NCBI GenBank assembly: GCA_011033025.1
Contig: WFMF01000005.1
Coordinates: 868,001-932,000, forward strand
From: Beroe forskalii
Taxonomy: Eukaryota; Ctenophora; Nuda; Beroida; Beroidae
DNA: 64,000 nucleotides
Direction: 5' to 3'
Shown: positions 45,113 to 57,272 of the stretch, piece by piece
How positions within the stretch are numbered: position 1 is the stretch's first letter
Layout: the number at the start of each line of letters is the position of its first letter
Position numbers and translations under genes: made by a program
The notes under the pieces: model-generated
Told to the model about the DNA's origin: nothing
Seen by the model: the letters and a program-made list of their open reading frames with translations, nothing else
The model's database searches: none

Positions 45113-47741
45113 AGGAGGAAAAGGGAGAAGTCTCCTAGTATGTTATCTGTCTGAAAGGACCCAGTGAGGTGCTGGAATGTTGTTTGTTGAGTATACATGT
45201 TGAAAATAGTGAACTTTGCTTCCGAGAACCATTTGACATGCTACTGTGTGGGACCAATGTTAGAGACGCAATACTGCAGTTTGGCGAGTCATACCAATTA
45301 CCATTATCACTCCCCGAAGGTGGTGTGATGTTGTGTGGGACCAATATGATATAAGGGTGACAGGGGACAACACAATATGACCTGCTACAGTAATCACTGA
45401 TAAGGCATGCTTGTATGTTCCAGCACCTCCCTCAGACGTAGACCCTGTTCCAAATCCTCCTTCCCATCCCCTCTAACTCCTTCTGCTGATCTATATGCTC
45501 TCCTATACTCCTGTGAAAAAGCTTTCCGGGGATGTTCTGCTTGGCTGACACTCCATGACCCCTCACCCTGTGGTCCCCTTCTTGCCCAAAGCCATGAATT
45601 TTTGTACTGTACTTACTATGTGCATTCATGACAAACATTTTTGAGCAAAATTGCCAATTATATATGAGTTGCTTGTGGCCAAGAACCAAGTTTTTGGCTA
45701 ACCTATAACTTGGGCATTTTACGCTCCATTTTTATTTCAAGTTTAATATACTCTACTATAAAAGTATAAATATGGCCACAGGGGTGTAGCCAGATTTCTA
45801 AAAAGGGGGCGCCGAGTTACCTTCAAAACCTGCATTGCGGTTCTTTCAAATAGCTGACTTATAAGTCTCTAAGTACGACCTTCCTGGGCAAAGATACAAA
45901 AATGCCCTCCGGCCTCCACAGTGTCTTACAGTTGCCCAAAAATCAATTTTTGGCTCATAACCTTTTTCTGAGCATTTTAGGCCTTATCTTTATTACCTAG
46001 TCGAATATGAACATAGCCATTGCAATTCTTTTGAGTCCAAAAATGAGTCTCTACGATCTTCCTTGGCAGATATATGAATATAAACAATAAACATGTGTAA
46101 TTTGCTTGCGATACCAGTTGAAAAACTAGTTTTTGCTCCATAACATTTTTCTGGGCATTTTGAGGCAAAGTCGCACTAAAAATTGCATGAAAATGTAGCC
46201 ATTGCGATTCGTTTGAGCCCAAAATGGAATCTCTGTGATCTTCTTGGGCTGAGATATGAATATAAACATGTGTAATTTGCTTGCGATACAAGTTGAAAAA
46301 CCCGGTTTTGGTCCATAACTTTTTTCTTGGGCATTTTGACGCATATTCACACTCAAAATTGCATAAAAACATGGTCATTGCGATTCTTTTGAGCCCAAAA
46401 CGAAGTCTCTAGGACCTTCCTAGATCAAGATACAAAATAAACATCTGTAACTTCCTTGCGATACACTGAAAAACCAGTTTTTGGTCCATAACTTTTTTCC
46501 TGGGCATTTTTAGGCCTATTCACACTAAAAATTGCATAAAAACGTGGTCATTGCGCTTCGTTTGAGCCCAAAACGGAGTCTCTACGACCTTCTGAAGCTG
46601 AGATATGAATTTCCCCATACGCGCTTAAGGGCGTGGCATGGGCGTGGCCCTACAGACATGTGTCTAGCGATACAAAAGTGGTACCAAGGTGATTCTGGAC
46701 CAGAATTGCCTGGAGAACAACGTGCAACCGTCAAAAAATCTGGGCAATGAAGTGCATACACAACTACACGCTGCTACTAGAGTACTTCGCGTTGTAATCA
46801 AAATATCAGCTTCACAATATAATATATATGAATTAGAATGGCCCGATGAGCAATAAGAAATTTTTGATTGATACAATATCTTATTCTTAAGTGGTGGGAA
46901 CTAAGAAGTGCCAAATGGGATATACTTTTTACAATTCTCATATTCGTACTTTTCACATTCCTTCATAAATCCATTTACTTATAGTTTATTTCATATTACT
47001 ACAAGAATCAGGCACCCAATACCTTCAACCTCATCATTTTCACCAGCAAGAGATCGATCACGTATTACCCGATATTCGATTCTTCGGCATTTTAAAACAT
47101 CTCAATCCGTTATACTACAGCAGTGGTATTTGCTACAATATGTGGGGTTATCAAACTAGAATAAGAAAAACCCTCTCTCTCTCTCTTGAGCTGAGTAACA
47201 AATGTGTGATTGATCTCTGACTTAACATACACCATACAAATAGCTGACAAATGCCATAGCAACTTAGTACAAGAACAACTACAAGGTCTGAAACCCATCC
47301 GCCATAAAGATAAATTACGAAAAATTTTGGATTTTGATAAATCAAAATCGAGTTTGCAAAATTTCAAATTAAGAGAATTTTCGTTTTCCAGTCGACAACT
47401 TTTGGATGGACGTTGGATGAGTCAATATAAACATTGCCGAAACATATCCCAGACCCGATAAAAGTCAAAATCGTAATTCTAAGAAAGCATTTTCAGGATG
47501 CGAACAAACATTTCAAAACCTCTTACTTCTATGACAAATGACTGCCAAGTGCCATTTCAAGGAATTTATAGAGAAATAAGTATTCATCTTGAGTGTTATT
47601 TTATTTAAAATATGCCATCAGCCGAAAACTGGATTACAGAAAATGTCAACAACGAAAATTTGTTTGCTATTTTATCGGATCTGATCTATAATGATCTCAA
47701 TTCTGTACATTTCACTAAAGGGCTTAAAGGAATTCACCCTG

Positions 47742-47919
47742 ACCCATGTGTGCACATGGATCGATCGAAAGATCTGTCGAAAGAATGCGCAAATTCCAAA
47801 AAAAGATCTAATGAAAAGTAAATTACACCATTGCGTGCAGTGCTGTAATTTGCTTTTCTTTAAAACTCGCGCATTCTTTCAAAAGATCTTTCGATCGATT
47901 TACGTGCACACATATGGGT
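47742..47919. repeat. ~58-bp imperfect inverted repeat
   Basis: The arms at 47742-47800 and 47860-47919 share TGTGTGCAC, ATCGATCGAAAGATCT and GAAAGAATGCGC in opposite orientation, with a spacer of about 60 bases. It could form a long hairpin if transcribed. No terminal duplication was seen. Confidence 0.65.
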
Positions 47920-48729
47920 TATTAGTTGTACTTGTATATAATGTAAGTGTAATTCAAACTGTAAGGGATTATCGATCCAAGAAACCCGTACAAGGAGTAT
48001 CTAAATTATTACGGATCAATTAGTTCGGTACTTCCATGTAATGGCATAAATCCTATATTATCCAGCAAGTCCAAAATGAGAGAATTATGATATAAAACAT
48101 TGAACTGTAATAGTTCGGTATAGTAATTCTGTGCCATAATATACACACGTACTTAAAATGCAACGGAAGTATTACTTATCATATGATTAAATTTAGTATG
48201 CTAATTGGCTTAAAAGTTAATCCTAACTCAATCATATATATAGTGTATTTTCAGTCTTCGCCCGGATAAATTCTTAATTCTTATTAGTATTTAAATTGGA
48301 ATTCATCAAATTCTGATAGCGATAAAATTGACTTCAATTCTAAATACGATCAAACTCTAAAATTATAATCCAAATTAACTTGTACAGCAAACCCTAGATG
48401 AGATCTTTCGTAAGAATGCTTTTTAAATTGCAGTCATCAAATCAAGAAAAAGCACAATCCTTTGACACAAAAATTGAACATTTTTCCTGAAATATTGCAT
48501 AAAGACCTTCTAGAGACTGCCGTTCGAATAATTTCGAATTTGACTTAGATAAGCATATTTAATTCTAAATAAAGTACCAATTTTGATAGTAGACTTCTCC
48601 CGGTTATTTTCCAATGATATAATAGGATTTGAAATTTATAGCCGCAATGTGGTAATTTAAATGGTAAACCGCAAACCAAAGAGACTGAAACTTAAAGATC
48701 TGTAACATAATCAATGTAAGTAAAAGCTA

Positions 48730-48735
48730 TTTATT
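48730..48735 (-). terminator. AATAAA polyadenylation signal, E2F 3' end
   Basis: TTTATT on the plus strand gives AATAAA on the minus strand about 350 bases past the E2F stop. Other AT-rich hexamers nearby could also serve. Confidence 0.35.
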
Positions 48736-49080
48736 TTAGTTAGCATAGAAACACCAATCATTATGCAAACTAGGTAAAAAACAAAGGAAAATCCATAAAA
48801 ATCAACTTTTGATCGGCTTAAAATCCTAAAACTTTAGACAAGAAAATAAATATATCATTATAGTATGCATATTTGACATCAAATACAATACATATTAATT
48901 AACTAAAAATTGGGGAGCACTCAAACATTGCTGGCAGAATGAAAATAACATTGACGATGGGGGTACAGTGATGTGACAAGATGACAGACTCAACAGTAAT
49001 TTAGTCTGCTCATCAGAACACGATTATTAGGCCAAATCGTCTCATGATGAAGTTCACATTTCGCCACATCACCAGATTAA

Positions 49081-52000
49081 CTAAAAGAGTTCGGAGTGAG
49101 GAATGTCGAATAGGTCGAGGAGCCCCTCTTCGTGGCCCATGGAGAAGTAGTAATCGTGGTCCATGGGAGTGGGTGAGATGGGGAACAGAGCCCGAAGATC
49201 TGAAAATTAATAACAATGGTCAATATGGGCGAATATTCAGAGAAGTGAATTATTGAATACATCACACCATCACAGCTGGTATTAATTGATCTTCTCCCAA
49301 AAAAGTACTGGGTCAGTAACGAGTGCATCAGTGCTTCCTATAATTGATGATAATAACTTATCAAAGGCCCGTTGTTATCGTATTGCTGGCCACTGGGAAT
49401 TGTATGACACTGCTGAAAGTTGTACACTCTTCCTAAATCAGTGTCATACGATTCCCAGCACCATGATAATGACGGACGTGTACTAAATGATCGACAATTA
49501 CGGAAACCATTAGTAACGGATACAGTTACTACTGGTAACGGATTATATCACCAAATAGTATCTGAAAGTTGGCGAGCTGCCAGATACACACTACAAGCAC
49601 ACAGGTACCGCTAACTAATGCCATTATTATCCCTAATTATCAGTCAGATTGTTGGATTTCAAATGGCTAACTTCTTCGTGCTATCACATTACACGTTCAT
49701 AATGAATTATTAAACCCTAGCATTACAGCCCGATGACTCAGGAACAAAGAATGAGCGCACCAAAATTTAAGACTCATCCGTTTTCAGTGCAATGATTGGA
49801 GGAAACTGTTGCATTTTGCTACACTGATTTCATACATTCAGAGAGTAGGGATAGTACCGAAAATACTCGGTAATATTCGTTTTAATCGATGCATTCTGTG
49901 AGACAGGGAAATAGTTTTAGGAAATTGAACTTCGAATTCTGATATAACGAACCTGAATTGTCTTTCCGGGGCTCTCCCACATAGGCCTCGTGCTCTGAAA
50001 CGTATTGTAGTTAGATTCGGTATTGAGACCGGGGGATAATTGCCATGCGACATCTAATTAGAATATTACTGGGTTGCCTCAAGGTTGTAGGAAGTTGCTC
50101 TGAACCGAGCAGAGTTCAGGCTAAATACCGATAAAGTGCAGACAATAGAAAGGTACTCTGCACCACTCAAAATGATAGAATGATGGAGAAAATCCTGTAT
50201 TTGAGGGGCATCAACGTGACTACTTGAAGTTCACATTGAATTAATTTATGTGTAGTGTTCGCTGTAGTATGAATTATTAATCTTATCAAACTACATTAAG
50301 TACATTAATTATATCTCGTATACACTGTACATGTTGGACGCTCTGTATACGAAGAATGGAGTGTCATGCAAAGACGGATGTACTTGCATCGTTAAATGTT
50401 AACATTCAATTCGTGTGTGGAATTCATAGAATGCGGCATATGAAGTATAAAACCTGGCATTGGGCCAGTTGAAAGTGCATTAATCAAATACTCAAATTGT
50501 GGGATAAATAGACTCAGATCGTAAGATGGAAGCATTCATCGCAGTGACGAATGATCGATTTCAATTTATTTTTGATTGATTGGCAAAATTGCGGAATTTC
50601 ATTGGAAATATTCAAAAAATGCTTTCGGCCGACTGACAGTACACGATTATAAGTCATGAAAACGTCTTCGCGCGCTACGTAAACGACCATTAGCGCGCGA
50701 TATTCAAAACATTACCAGGTCGATAGCAACCAGCAGGGCCAGCAAATAGTACTCAGAAGATCAAATTTGAGGTGTATTCGGGTATTTCTCAAAGGCCGTT
50801 GAAAGTTAAACCTCGAAAAACGAACCATCAAAATCGGCATGCTCAAATTTTACGTAATTCCGTGAACCGCCAAAATGTCAAATTTGCGCGCACAACATGC
50901 GCGCAAATTATATATTTTCGGATATTTGAAATTTGTTGGTGGTGACAGATAGGAAAATGGTTGAGTTCTTACATTTTGTTGTTATTGACTGGGATGGCCA
51001 TAATATCATCACAATTCATTCAATCATTGGTATATAGCATGTGAAAAGGAATTGAAAAGTTTCTATAAAAGTATAAACAACTGCTCATTCGACTTTGATA
51101 CAAAATATCAAAATGTCATTCAAGAAATAAATTCAAGCTGTGTAAAGGGTTCATTATAATATTTGATGTCAAGTGGATAATATTGACTGTACAATAGACT
51201 GAAATCATAAACAATTTTTTTAAGAACCGCTACATAAAAACAAGACTTACCGTTGTAAGGTTTGATTTTGGTACTTTCCACCGTCTCCTTGGGGGGATCT
51301 TGGTTTGAAACTTCACATCGCTTCCGTTTCCTAGTATCTTCCTTAATGATGGCAGTAGTCTGCAAGTACACATATATATGATAATATTACTCATTAGTAG
51401 CTGCACAAAATGTACACATCCGTCATTACACATTGTACATTACAGCTCTGCTTTGTACACCCACACACACACACAAACACACACACACACACACACTCAT
51501 TATACACATTAACTGTCCGTAATTGCCCGGAAGATTTGCATTTCCGACCAATTATAATAGCGTCGTAAAGTGTCAAAGTGAAAAGGAGAATGATATCGTT
51601 CAAAACAATGTCTTGAACGCAACATTTTTCTTCTTTTGAGCACATATAATAGTTACTGTTAAATGTTCGTCTGCCTTTAAAACACTTGAAGTCTGTTTTT
51701 TGAAAAGAACATTCGAGATTGTTATATCATTCAAACATTGAGTCGTAGTTTAATAAAGTATTCTATACATCGGTGAAATGATCAAAATGTTCATTATTAA
51801 AATTTGCATAATATTTATAACATAAATAAGTATTCACGCCTTGTGCGTTATGCGACCAGTATGCAGGTCCATATTCCCTCAAACACTCATACACACCCAT
51901 ACGAACAGACACACCTACGATCAGACATACACATACGAACAGACACGAACATACACACATACGAACTGAAATACACCCAAACACTGCGCACACTCAAAGA

Positions 52001-53659
52001 CACAACCATAAAATGGCATGTCAGTTCTCTCTCAGCAAATGTAACACTACACCTGACGTTACGTTGAAAATATTCAACAGCAGCATGCGGTCCAAGCCTA
52101 CACACAGTTGCAGAACACACAAGGCTGACGCCTGCGAACACAGGCAAACCAGAAAATCATCGAAACTAGATAAAAATGCAAAATACCCTTCGTGAGAGGT
52201 TATTAAGGACGCAAGAAAATACAGGGATTGATACATCAAAGCAGCAATGCAGACATTCATAGACACAGACACTAACACACAAGTATCCGATACACACACT
52301 TGTACACTTGTAGATGCACACACATACACCAATGTGTCGCATAGGTACACATAGCAGTAGGTATAACTTGAAGTTACATCTTTTGTGTGTAATACAATTA
52401 TTGATTATAACAATGTAAAGGTGTTCATAGAAACCTCACACACACTCAATGGCAAATGTACACTCCTGTAACTTCTATCAGGTTTGTTTACAAACAGTGC
52501 ACTAAACCACTGTGACATACAAGATCAGCGATAATTATAATTAGAAACCTTGAGAAAAAGCCCGGAGCACGTTGATTAGTTATAAATTAATTCCAGAAAA
52601 ATGACTCCTTGTCTTGAATTTGCTCTGTTTGGACGTTGTAAGTTTTCTCTCCTACTTCTTAACGTATCACATAAGCTCACAGATATTTATAGCCTGGTAT
52701 AGCCCGGCTGCTGGCACAGGTGTAAGATTAAGGACAAGAACTACTAACATACGACTGTAAGGAACTAATAACACTGCATGCACACTGCACACAGTTAGAA
52801 CATGTTGGAATGTATCTTACAGTCAACTTTGCAAATTATACCAAATAGTGATATATTCGGTACACCCATTTTTAACAAAATTGTTAAAACTCCGAAAATA
52901 AAAATGCTTTTTCTGAGTTACCTGATCTTGCTCGCCGCCACATATCTTGTCGTAAGGCGGCTGCGGGGAGGTGCTTTGGGGGGCGGTGGTGGCACAGGCG
53001 CCGGCTGAGAAACTCTGTTTTCGCTGGGGTAGTCGTTATAGAAACGTCTGGGAGACAGCCTAGCGGAGGGCTTGTGTCCGTTGATGATGTTAGGATCGAG
53101 ATCTTGGAAGACGAAGCTGGTGTGAGACACGGGAGAGGAAGGGATGTACGTCTTGTTACGCTTACTGTTAGGCGGGGGGTTGGGGGCGGGAGGGGGCTTG
53201 TTTTTAGACCGGGTAGCAGCCCCCGCTACACTCGTTACCGGGGGCGGTGCCCCGCTCTGAGTCCGGACATCCAACAAACTGTGATTTGCCGTCACTGGCG
53301 TGGCTCGTGACCGGGCCTCCTTGGTCTTGTTCTTGTTGAGGAAGGTGTTGGTGCGGGTAGCTTGGTAGTTGAGTGCACCGTGCAGAATGCTGGGCCGGAA
53401 TGGGGTTTCTGCTGGGGTGGAGGTGGGAGGGGGCTTCTCAGCACCATTAGTAGCAGGAGCAGGAGGAGGAGGGGGAGGGGGAGGGGTGGGTTTAGAGGGG
53501 GTTTGTGAGCTGGGGAAGGGGAGGGGGTGTTTAGAGAGGGGTTCAGAAGAAGGGAAAGGCTGAGGAGGAGGGGGCTTGTCCGTGGGACATCGTGTCTTGG
53601 TGTTGAGTTGGTGGGGGACTCCCGTCTGATTGAGGACCCACACGTCTATTGGCGAGGTG
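49081..53659 (-). CDS. E2F: E2F transcription factor, 3' part
   Basis: Three exons on the minus strand. 53659-52922 begins TSPIDVWVLNQ, matching the end of the E2F marked box (compare GPIEVLLVN in E2F4/5). It continues as a long linker rich in proline and serine with polyproline runs. 51359-51251 encodes a charged stretch (KEDTRKRKRCEVSNQ). 49199-49081 ends the protein with LFPISPTPMDHDYYF, SMGHEEG and LLDLFDI before TAG. This is the pocket-protein (Rb/p107/p130) binding and transactivation motif, closest to E2F4/5. The last two exons join in phase; the first does not join the second in phase, so a small exon is missing. The DNA-binding, coiled-coil and most marked-box exons were not found and may lie past 64000. 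E2F acts with DP in the nucleus to control cell-cycle genes. Confidence 0.75.
49393..49458. other. 20-bp-stem hairpin
   Basis: CTGGGAATTGTATGACACTG (49393-49412) and CAGTGTCATACGATTCCCAG (49439-49458) pair along 20 bases with one G-U type pair and a 26-base loop. The size is like a short foldback or small-RNA precursor, but nothing else marks it as one. Confidence 0.45.
51440..52350. repeat. CA/TG-rich region in the E2F intron
   Basis: An (AC)n run near 51458-51497 and further ACACATACGAACAGACAC-like imperfect repeats at about 51880-52000 and 52250-52330. The Cys/Val-rich and Thr/His-rich open frames here are by-products of the repeat. Confidence 0.6.
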
Positions 53660-54317
53660 CTGAGAGAAATAGGGTGTTATTGGAGTGGTAAGGGGAGAAG
53701 GGTGTGGTACCTAACATCCTATCATAGTTATAGGACTGTGAAAATTGTATATTGTACAAATACCTTACTCAATCAATTAGTTATTAGCTATAATTGAAAA
53801 TCCAAATGATCAATTTGATCATGATCGTCAAAAGAGCACTTGAATGAATACACTACACATACACATACACTCGATAGCCTTTTCGTTCTCTAGAAAATCT
53901 TTAAATCATAAAACACATGAAATGCGATAAATAATTTACTAGTAGTAATTAAAAGATAAAAGGCAAATTATAAAAACAATCATGCACAATGAAGTACTAG
54001 ATGTATGTACAGGCTGGCTCAGCTCAGGAAACTGTGTAAATTATCAAGTAGAATTTAACTATTGAACACTTTCAGTGTTCACATAAGATTATTCATGCAG
54101 CACGAATATTTCAACGCCATTAAGATAACGATGTTATTGTTTCTTATCAAAACTGACGGCAATCAAATTTAATCTATAAATGACTCGTTGAGGTAAAAAG
54201 AAATAACAGCTATTAGAGAATAATTTCTTGTTATTTGAAATGATAACAAGATAAAATATTTCAAATTGAAATGAATGTTGGTATCTAGATTCCAAAAGTT
54301 AGAGAAAGTTTGACACA

Positions 54318-55073
54318 TTGGGTGGTATGCATAACTAGGGAATCTCTTATTTAAGAGAAACCCTAAACTTATAAGGCAAAGTCCTTATGCATAAGGCATT
54401 TTCCTTATCCATAAGGGCTTTGCTTTAGGCCTAAGGCAATTGCTTTATGTATAAGGGAAACAGTGCGAATTCATATTTCATTAATCAAATTACATCTGTA
54501 AGAGTTGATAGGGGTATGTTATGAGTTGACTGGGGTGTGTTATGAGTTGATAGGAGTGTGTTATGAGTTGATAGGGGTGTGTTATGAGTTGATAGGGGTA
54601 TGTTATGAGTTGACTGGGGTGTGTTATGAGTTGATAGGGGTGTGTTATGAGTTGATAGGGGTGTGTTATGAGTTGATAGGGGTATGTTATGAGTTGACTG
54701 GGGTATGTTATGAGTTGATAGGGGTGTGTTATGAGTTGACTGGGGTGTGTTATGAGTTGATAGGGGTATGTTATGAGTTGACTGGGGTGTGTTATGAGTT
54801 GACTGGGGTGTGTTATGAGTTGATAGGGGTATGTTATGAGTTGATAGGGGTGTTATGAGTTGATAGGGGTATGTTATGAGTTGACTGGGGTGTGTTATGA
54901 GTTGATAGGAGTGTGTTATGAGTTGATAGGGGTGTGTTATGAGTTGATAGGGGTATGTTATGAGTTGACTGGGGTATGTTATGTATAAGGCCTTATGTAT
55001 AAGGCATTTTCCTTAAGCATAAAGCAAAACCCTTATAACCATAAGAGATTCCCTAGTTATGCATACCACCCAA
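54318..55073. mobile_element. MITE (TTGGGTGGTATGC ends) carrying a minisatellite
   Basis: 756 bp with TIRs TTGGGTGGTATGCATAACTA and continuing to GGGAATCTCTTAT, mirrored at the right end. It is flanked by TGACACA on both sides (54311-54317 and 55074-55080; the shared next base T would make 8 bp). Subterminal CCTTATGCATAAGGC palindromes sit on both sides of the central 21-bp array. An 8-bp duplication suggests hAT-like mobilisation, unproven. Confidence 0.85.
54502..54982 (+). repeat. 21-bp minisatellite, about 23 units, inside the MITE
   Basis: Units alternate between GAGTTGATAGGGGTATGTTAT and GAGTTGACTGGGGTGTGTTAT. Because 21 is divisible by three, an open frame of seven-residue repeats (GVCYELI, GVCYELT) runs through most of the array; this is expected by arithmetic and not evidence for a protein. 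Confidence 0.92.
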
Positions 55074-56034
55074 TGACACATACCTATCCATATGACAGTG
55101 CCAATATTTCTTTCCTTCTTTCTGAAAAGAATAACATGGTTACATTTTTGAAGGTAAATCTCATTTCAATTGGTGTAAAGACATAACATAAGGGGTTATT
55201 CCTTTATTCATAAAAATTGATACATAAGTCAACAAAAACAAAGAATTTTAGAGTTGCATAATTTTCCCAAACCTGAAGCTCAACTTTTCGACTCAACAGA
55301 CATTGTTACTTTGTCAGTCGTATGTTTGTATTAAATCTTGGGTGAGCATGAGTTTTAGTATTAGTTAAGCTAATTACTCAAGAGGAACAAATCATACACA
55401 AATTATTACTTAAATTCCCGGCTTTATGGAAATCAAAGGCAAATAAATGCTCAGAACTTCCGAGCATATTCCTCCATTCATTTGAATTTGATATATTCAT
55501 GATGCCGGGAATTTACAAAGTAATACCTGATATAAAGGTCCGTACACATGGTACAAAGTACAAACCATGATCCGCACACACATGGTACAAACCATGATTT
55601 ACCAGTTCTACGGAGAATTATTAGCCGTGGCTGGAATATCCAACGCACAGTGTGTACGTGAATGTAATGAACCTAATAGATAGTATTGTTTTACACTTAA
55701 CACGATGCACTATTTTAACACGCTACACATTATACATAATATCAATGGCATTACACACACTCACACACACTTCATTGACTCAACTCCAGTACACTCACTT
55801 GCCTTTGTTTCTCCCATATAACACAGTCGAAAGGTTCATGCCATGTACAGTGTATAGTTATGCAAATACAATATGATTATTAAATAAATTAATATATTTT
55901 ATTCGAGAATACTATTATACTTTACTAACTACAACCTTACTGCAGTTATTAACTGTTCTATAGGATAGCGTGTTGTCACGTACACACGGCAAGCCAGGCG
56001 TAAGTAACGGCAATTGAGAGGGAGGGTATAACGC

Positions 56035-56105
56035 CGTCAGCATCATGAATTAGAACCATTAATTGGTGACGTCAGCATCATGATTTAGAACGATTAATTG
56101 GTGAC
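56035..56105 (+). repeat. Two 35-bp tandem units with GACGTCA
   Basis: Two copies of GTCAGCATCATGAATTAGAA followed by CCATTAATTGGTGAC in direct order, differing at a few positions; the junction creates GTGACGTCAGC. Confidence 0.7.
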
Positions 56106-56873
56106 GTGAAATCTTCTCTTTTCCGAGCTCCGGTTATACATTCAGCGTGTGTGTGTCTGTGTGTCTGTACGTATGTACAGCTGAGACCTTCATTCGAACA
56201 CTCATCCGTCAGTGATATCAGGCACTGTATTTTCATAAAAGCATAAAGCAGCGTACACGTATAATGATAACTACAATCAATGATAATGGGGGGCTGAGAA
56301 TTGTTTGACATGCCGTATTTGAGCACAGGAAAGTCTCAAATTGTATTATGAATACAAGGCACAGGCCACTTTGGGCCGTTTGACTAAACTTCGCTTATTT
56401 GTGTCGGTTGTGGAAGTGTAGGGGAGCCAGGGTGATGTTATCGCCTATCATGCGACAACCGGCACAATTCAAATGGGCAAAGTTTAGCATTGCAACATCA
56501 TGATGGTAATACACAATTAAAAAGTTGTCTTAGAACAGTATATGGTGTAGCGTTTGGTGAATTTGCCCGCAAGTGCCTTCATATTACCATATATGGTGTT
56601 CAAATATTCAAAGCATACCTAGCTCTCATCTTCCCGTATCTTGGTTATTATCTTTTTGAAGCACTTTAATCAACTCATACAGTTTCACACATGTTCAAAT
56701 GTTTCTGGTAGCAGCTAATTAGTTGAACCAAATTTCGAAACTTTTCTCCGTGCTGTGCCAAATTCAATAAAGTTTGAATTTAGTGTTCTCGTGAGCGCGA
56801 AACAGCCCAAATAAAATTGAAAAACGCCCATAATATTGTACATCCACACATCAGAAGCTACCTCTCCACTAAT

Positions 56874-56968
56874 AAACGCTCAGAATAAATAGGCGGTCGC
56901 AATGACATCATTTACATAGTACGCACTGCCAAATTGCTGAAAATGACCGCCTATTCTTCGCGCGCGGA
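56874..56968 (+). mobile_element. Short palindromic element, copy 1
   Basis: About 95 bp bounded by AATAGGCGGTC and GACCGCCTATT, with TGCCAAATTGCTGAAAATGA inside and GCGCGCG next to the right end. Copy 2 lies at 59546-59642 in opposite orientation. Probably a tiny MITE. Confidence 0.6.
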
Positions 56969-57103
56969 GTAAAATGTGTGTCAAGCAAGAGTTAACTACC
57001 CTCTCCCCCACACACTGCTACTAAAGGGCATCACCAATACTCTGAGGGGAAGCAGTGTTCAGTGTAGCTCGCACAAGAAACACGGGGTTTAGAGTAACGT
57101 TAT

Positions 57104-57272
57104 TCTCAAAGTTTAGTGTAGTGAATTGATAACGTCATTCTTAAGGTTTAGTGAGTGAGTTGATGACGCCTTTATCAAGGTTTAGTGAGAGAGTTGATGA
57201 CGTTATTACCAAGGTTTAGTGAGTGAGTTGATTATGTCATTATCAAGGTTCAGTGTAGTGAGTTGATGACGT
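57104..57272 (+). repeat. Five ~37-bp tandem units
   Basis: Units read approximately AAGGTTTAGTGAGTGAGTTG followed by ATGACGTCATTATC, diverged by several substitutions; most keep a TGACG-type CRE half site. Non-coding. Confidence 0.7.

Larger units (their letters stand above)
42811..46773. mobile_element. 4-kb foldback element with near-identical arms
   Basis: CAGCGTGTAGTTGTGTATGC at the left end is matched by its complement at the right end, and the outer ~230 bp of the arms differ at only two or three positions. The inverted similarity continues, less perfectly, through tandem repeats and then between about 43810-43960 and 45480-45605. The loop contains MULE copy 2. No transposase of its own and no clear target duplication were seen. 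The high arm identity suggests recent origin or arm-to-arm conversion. Confidence 0.75.
46774..49080. other. AT-rich stretch without recognised gene
   Basis: Several open frames of 60-110 codons occur (for example from 47612 and 47691, plus strand), but none resembles a family or has convincing splice context. The 3' end of the E2F gene reaches in from the right. It contains the inverted repeat listed next. Confidence 0.45.

Noticed and set aside
51887-52350. Cys/Val-rich minus-strand frames, possible small secreted proteins
   Set aside because: Generated by CA/TG-rich simple sequence; no signal peptide-like design and no splice support.
52918-53643. Proline-rich frame as an independent gene
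   Set aside because: There is no ATG at its front; it begins after an acceptor with the E2F marked-box end and stops at a donor, so it is an internal E2F exon.
54505-54858. Open frame of seven-residue repeats (GVCYELI/T)
   Set aside because: It is a direct consequence of a 21-bp tandem unit without stops and sits inside a MITE; no signal peptide, splice context or conservation supports a protein.
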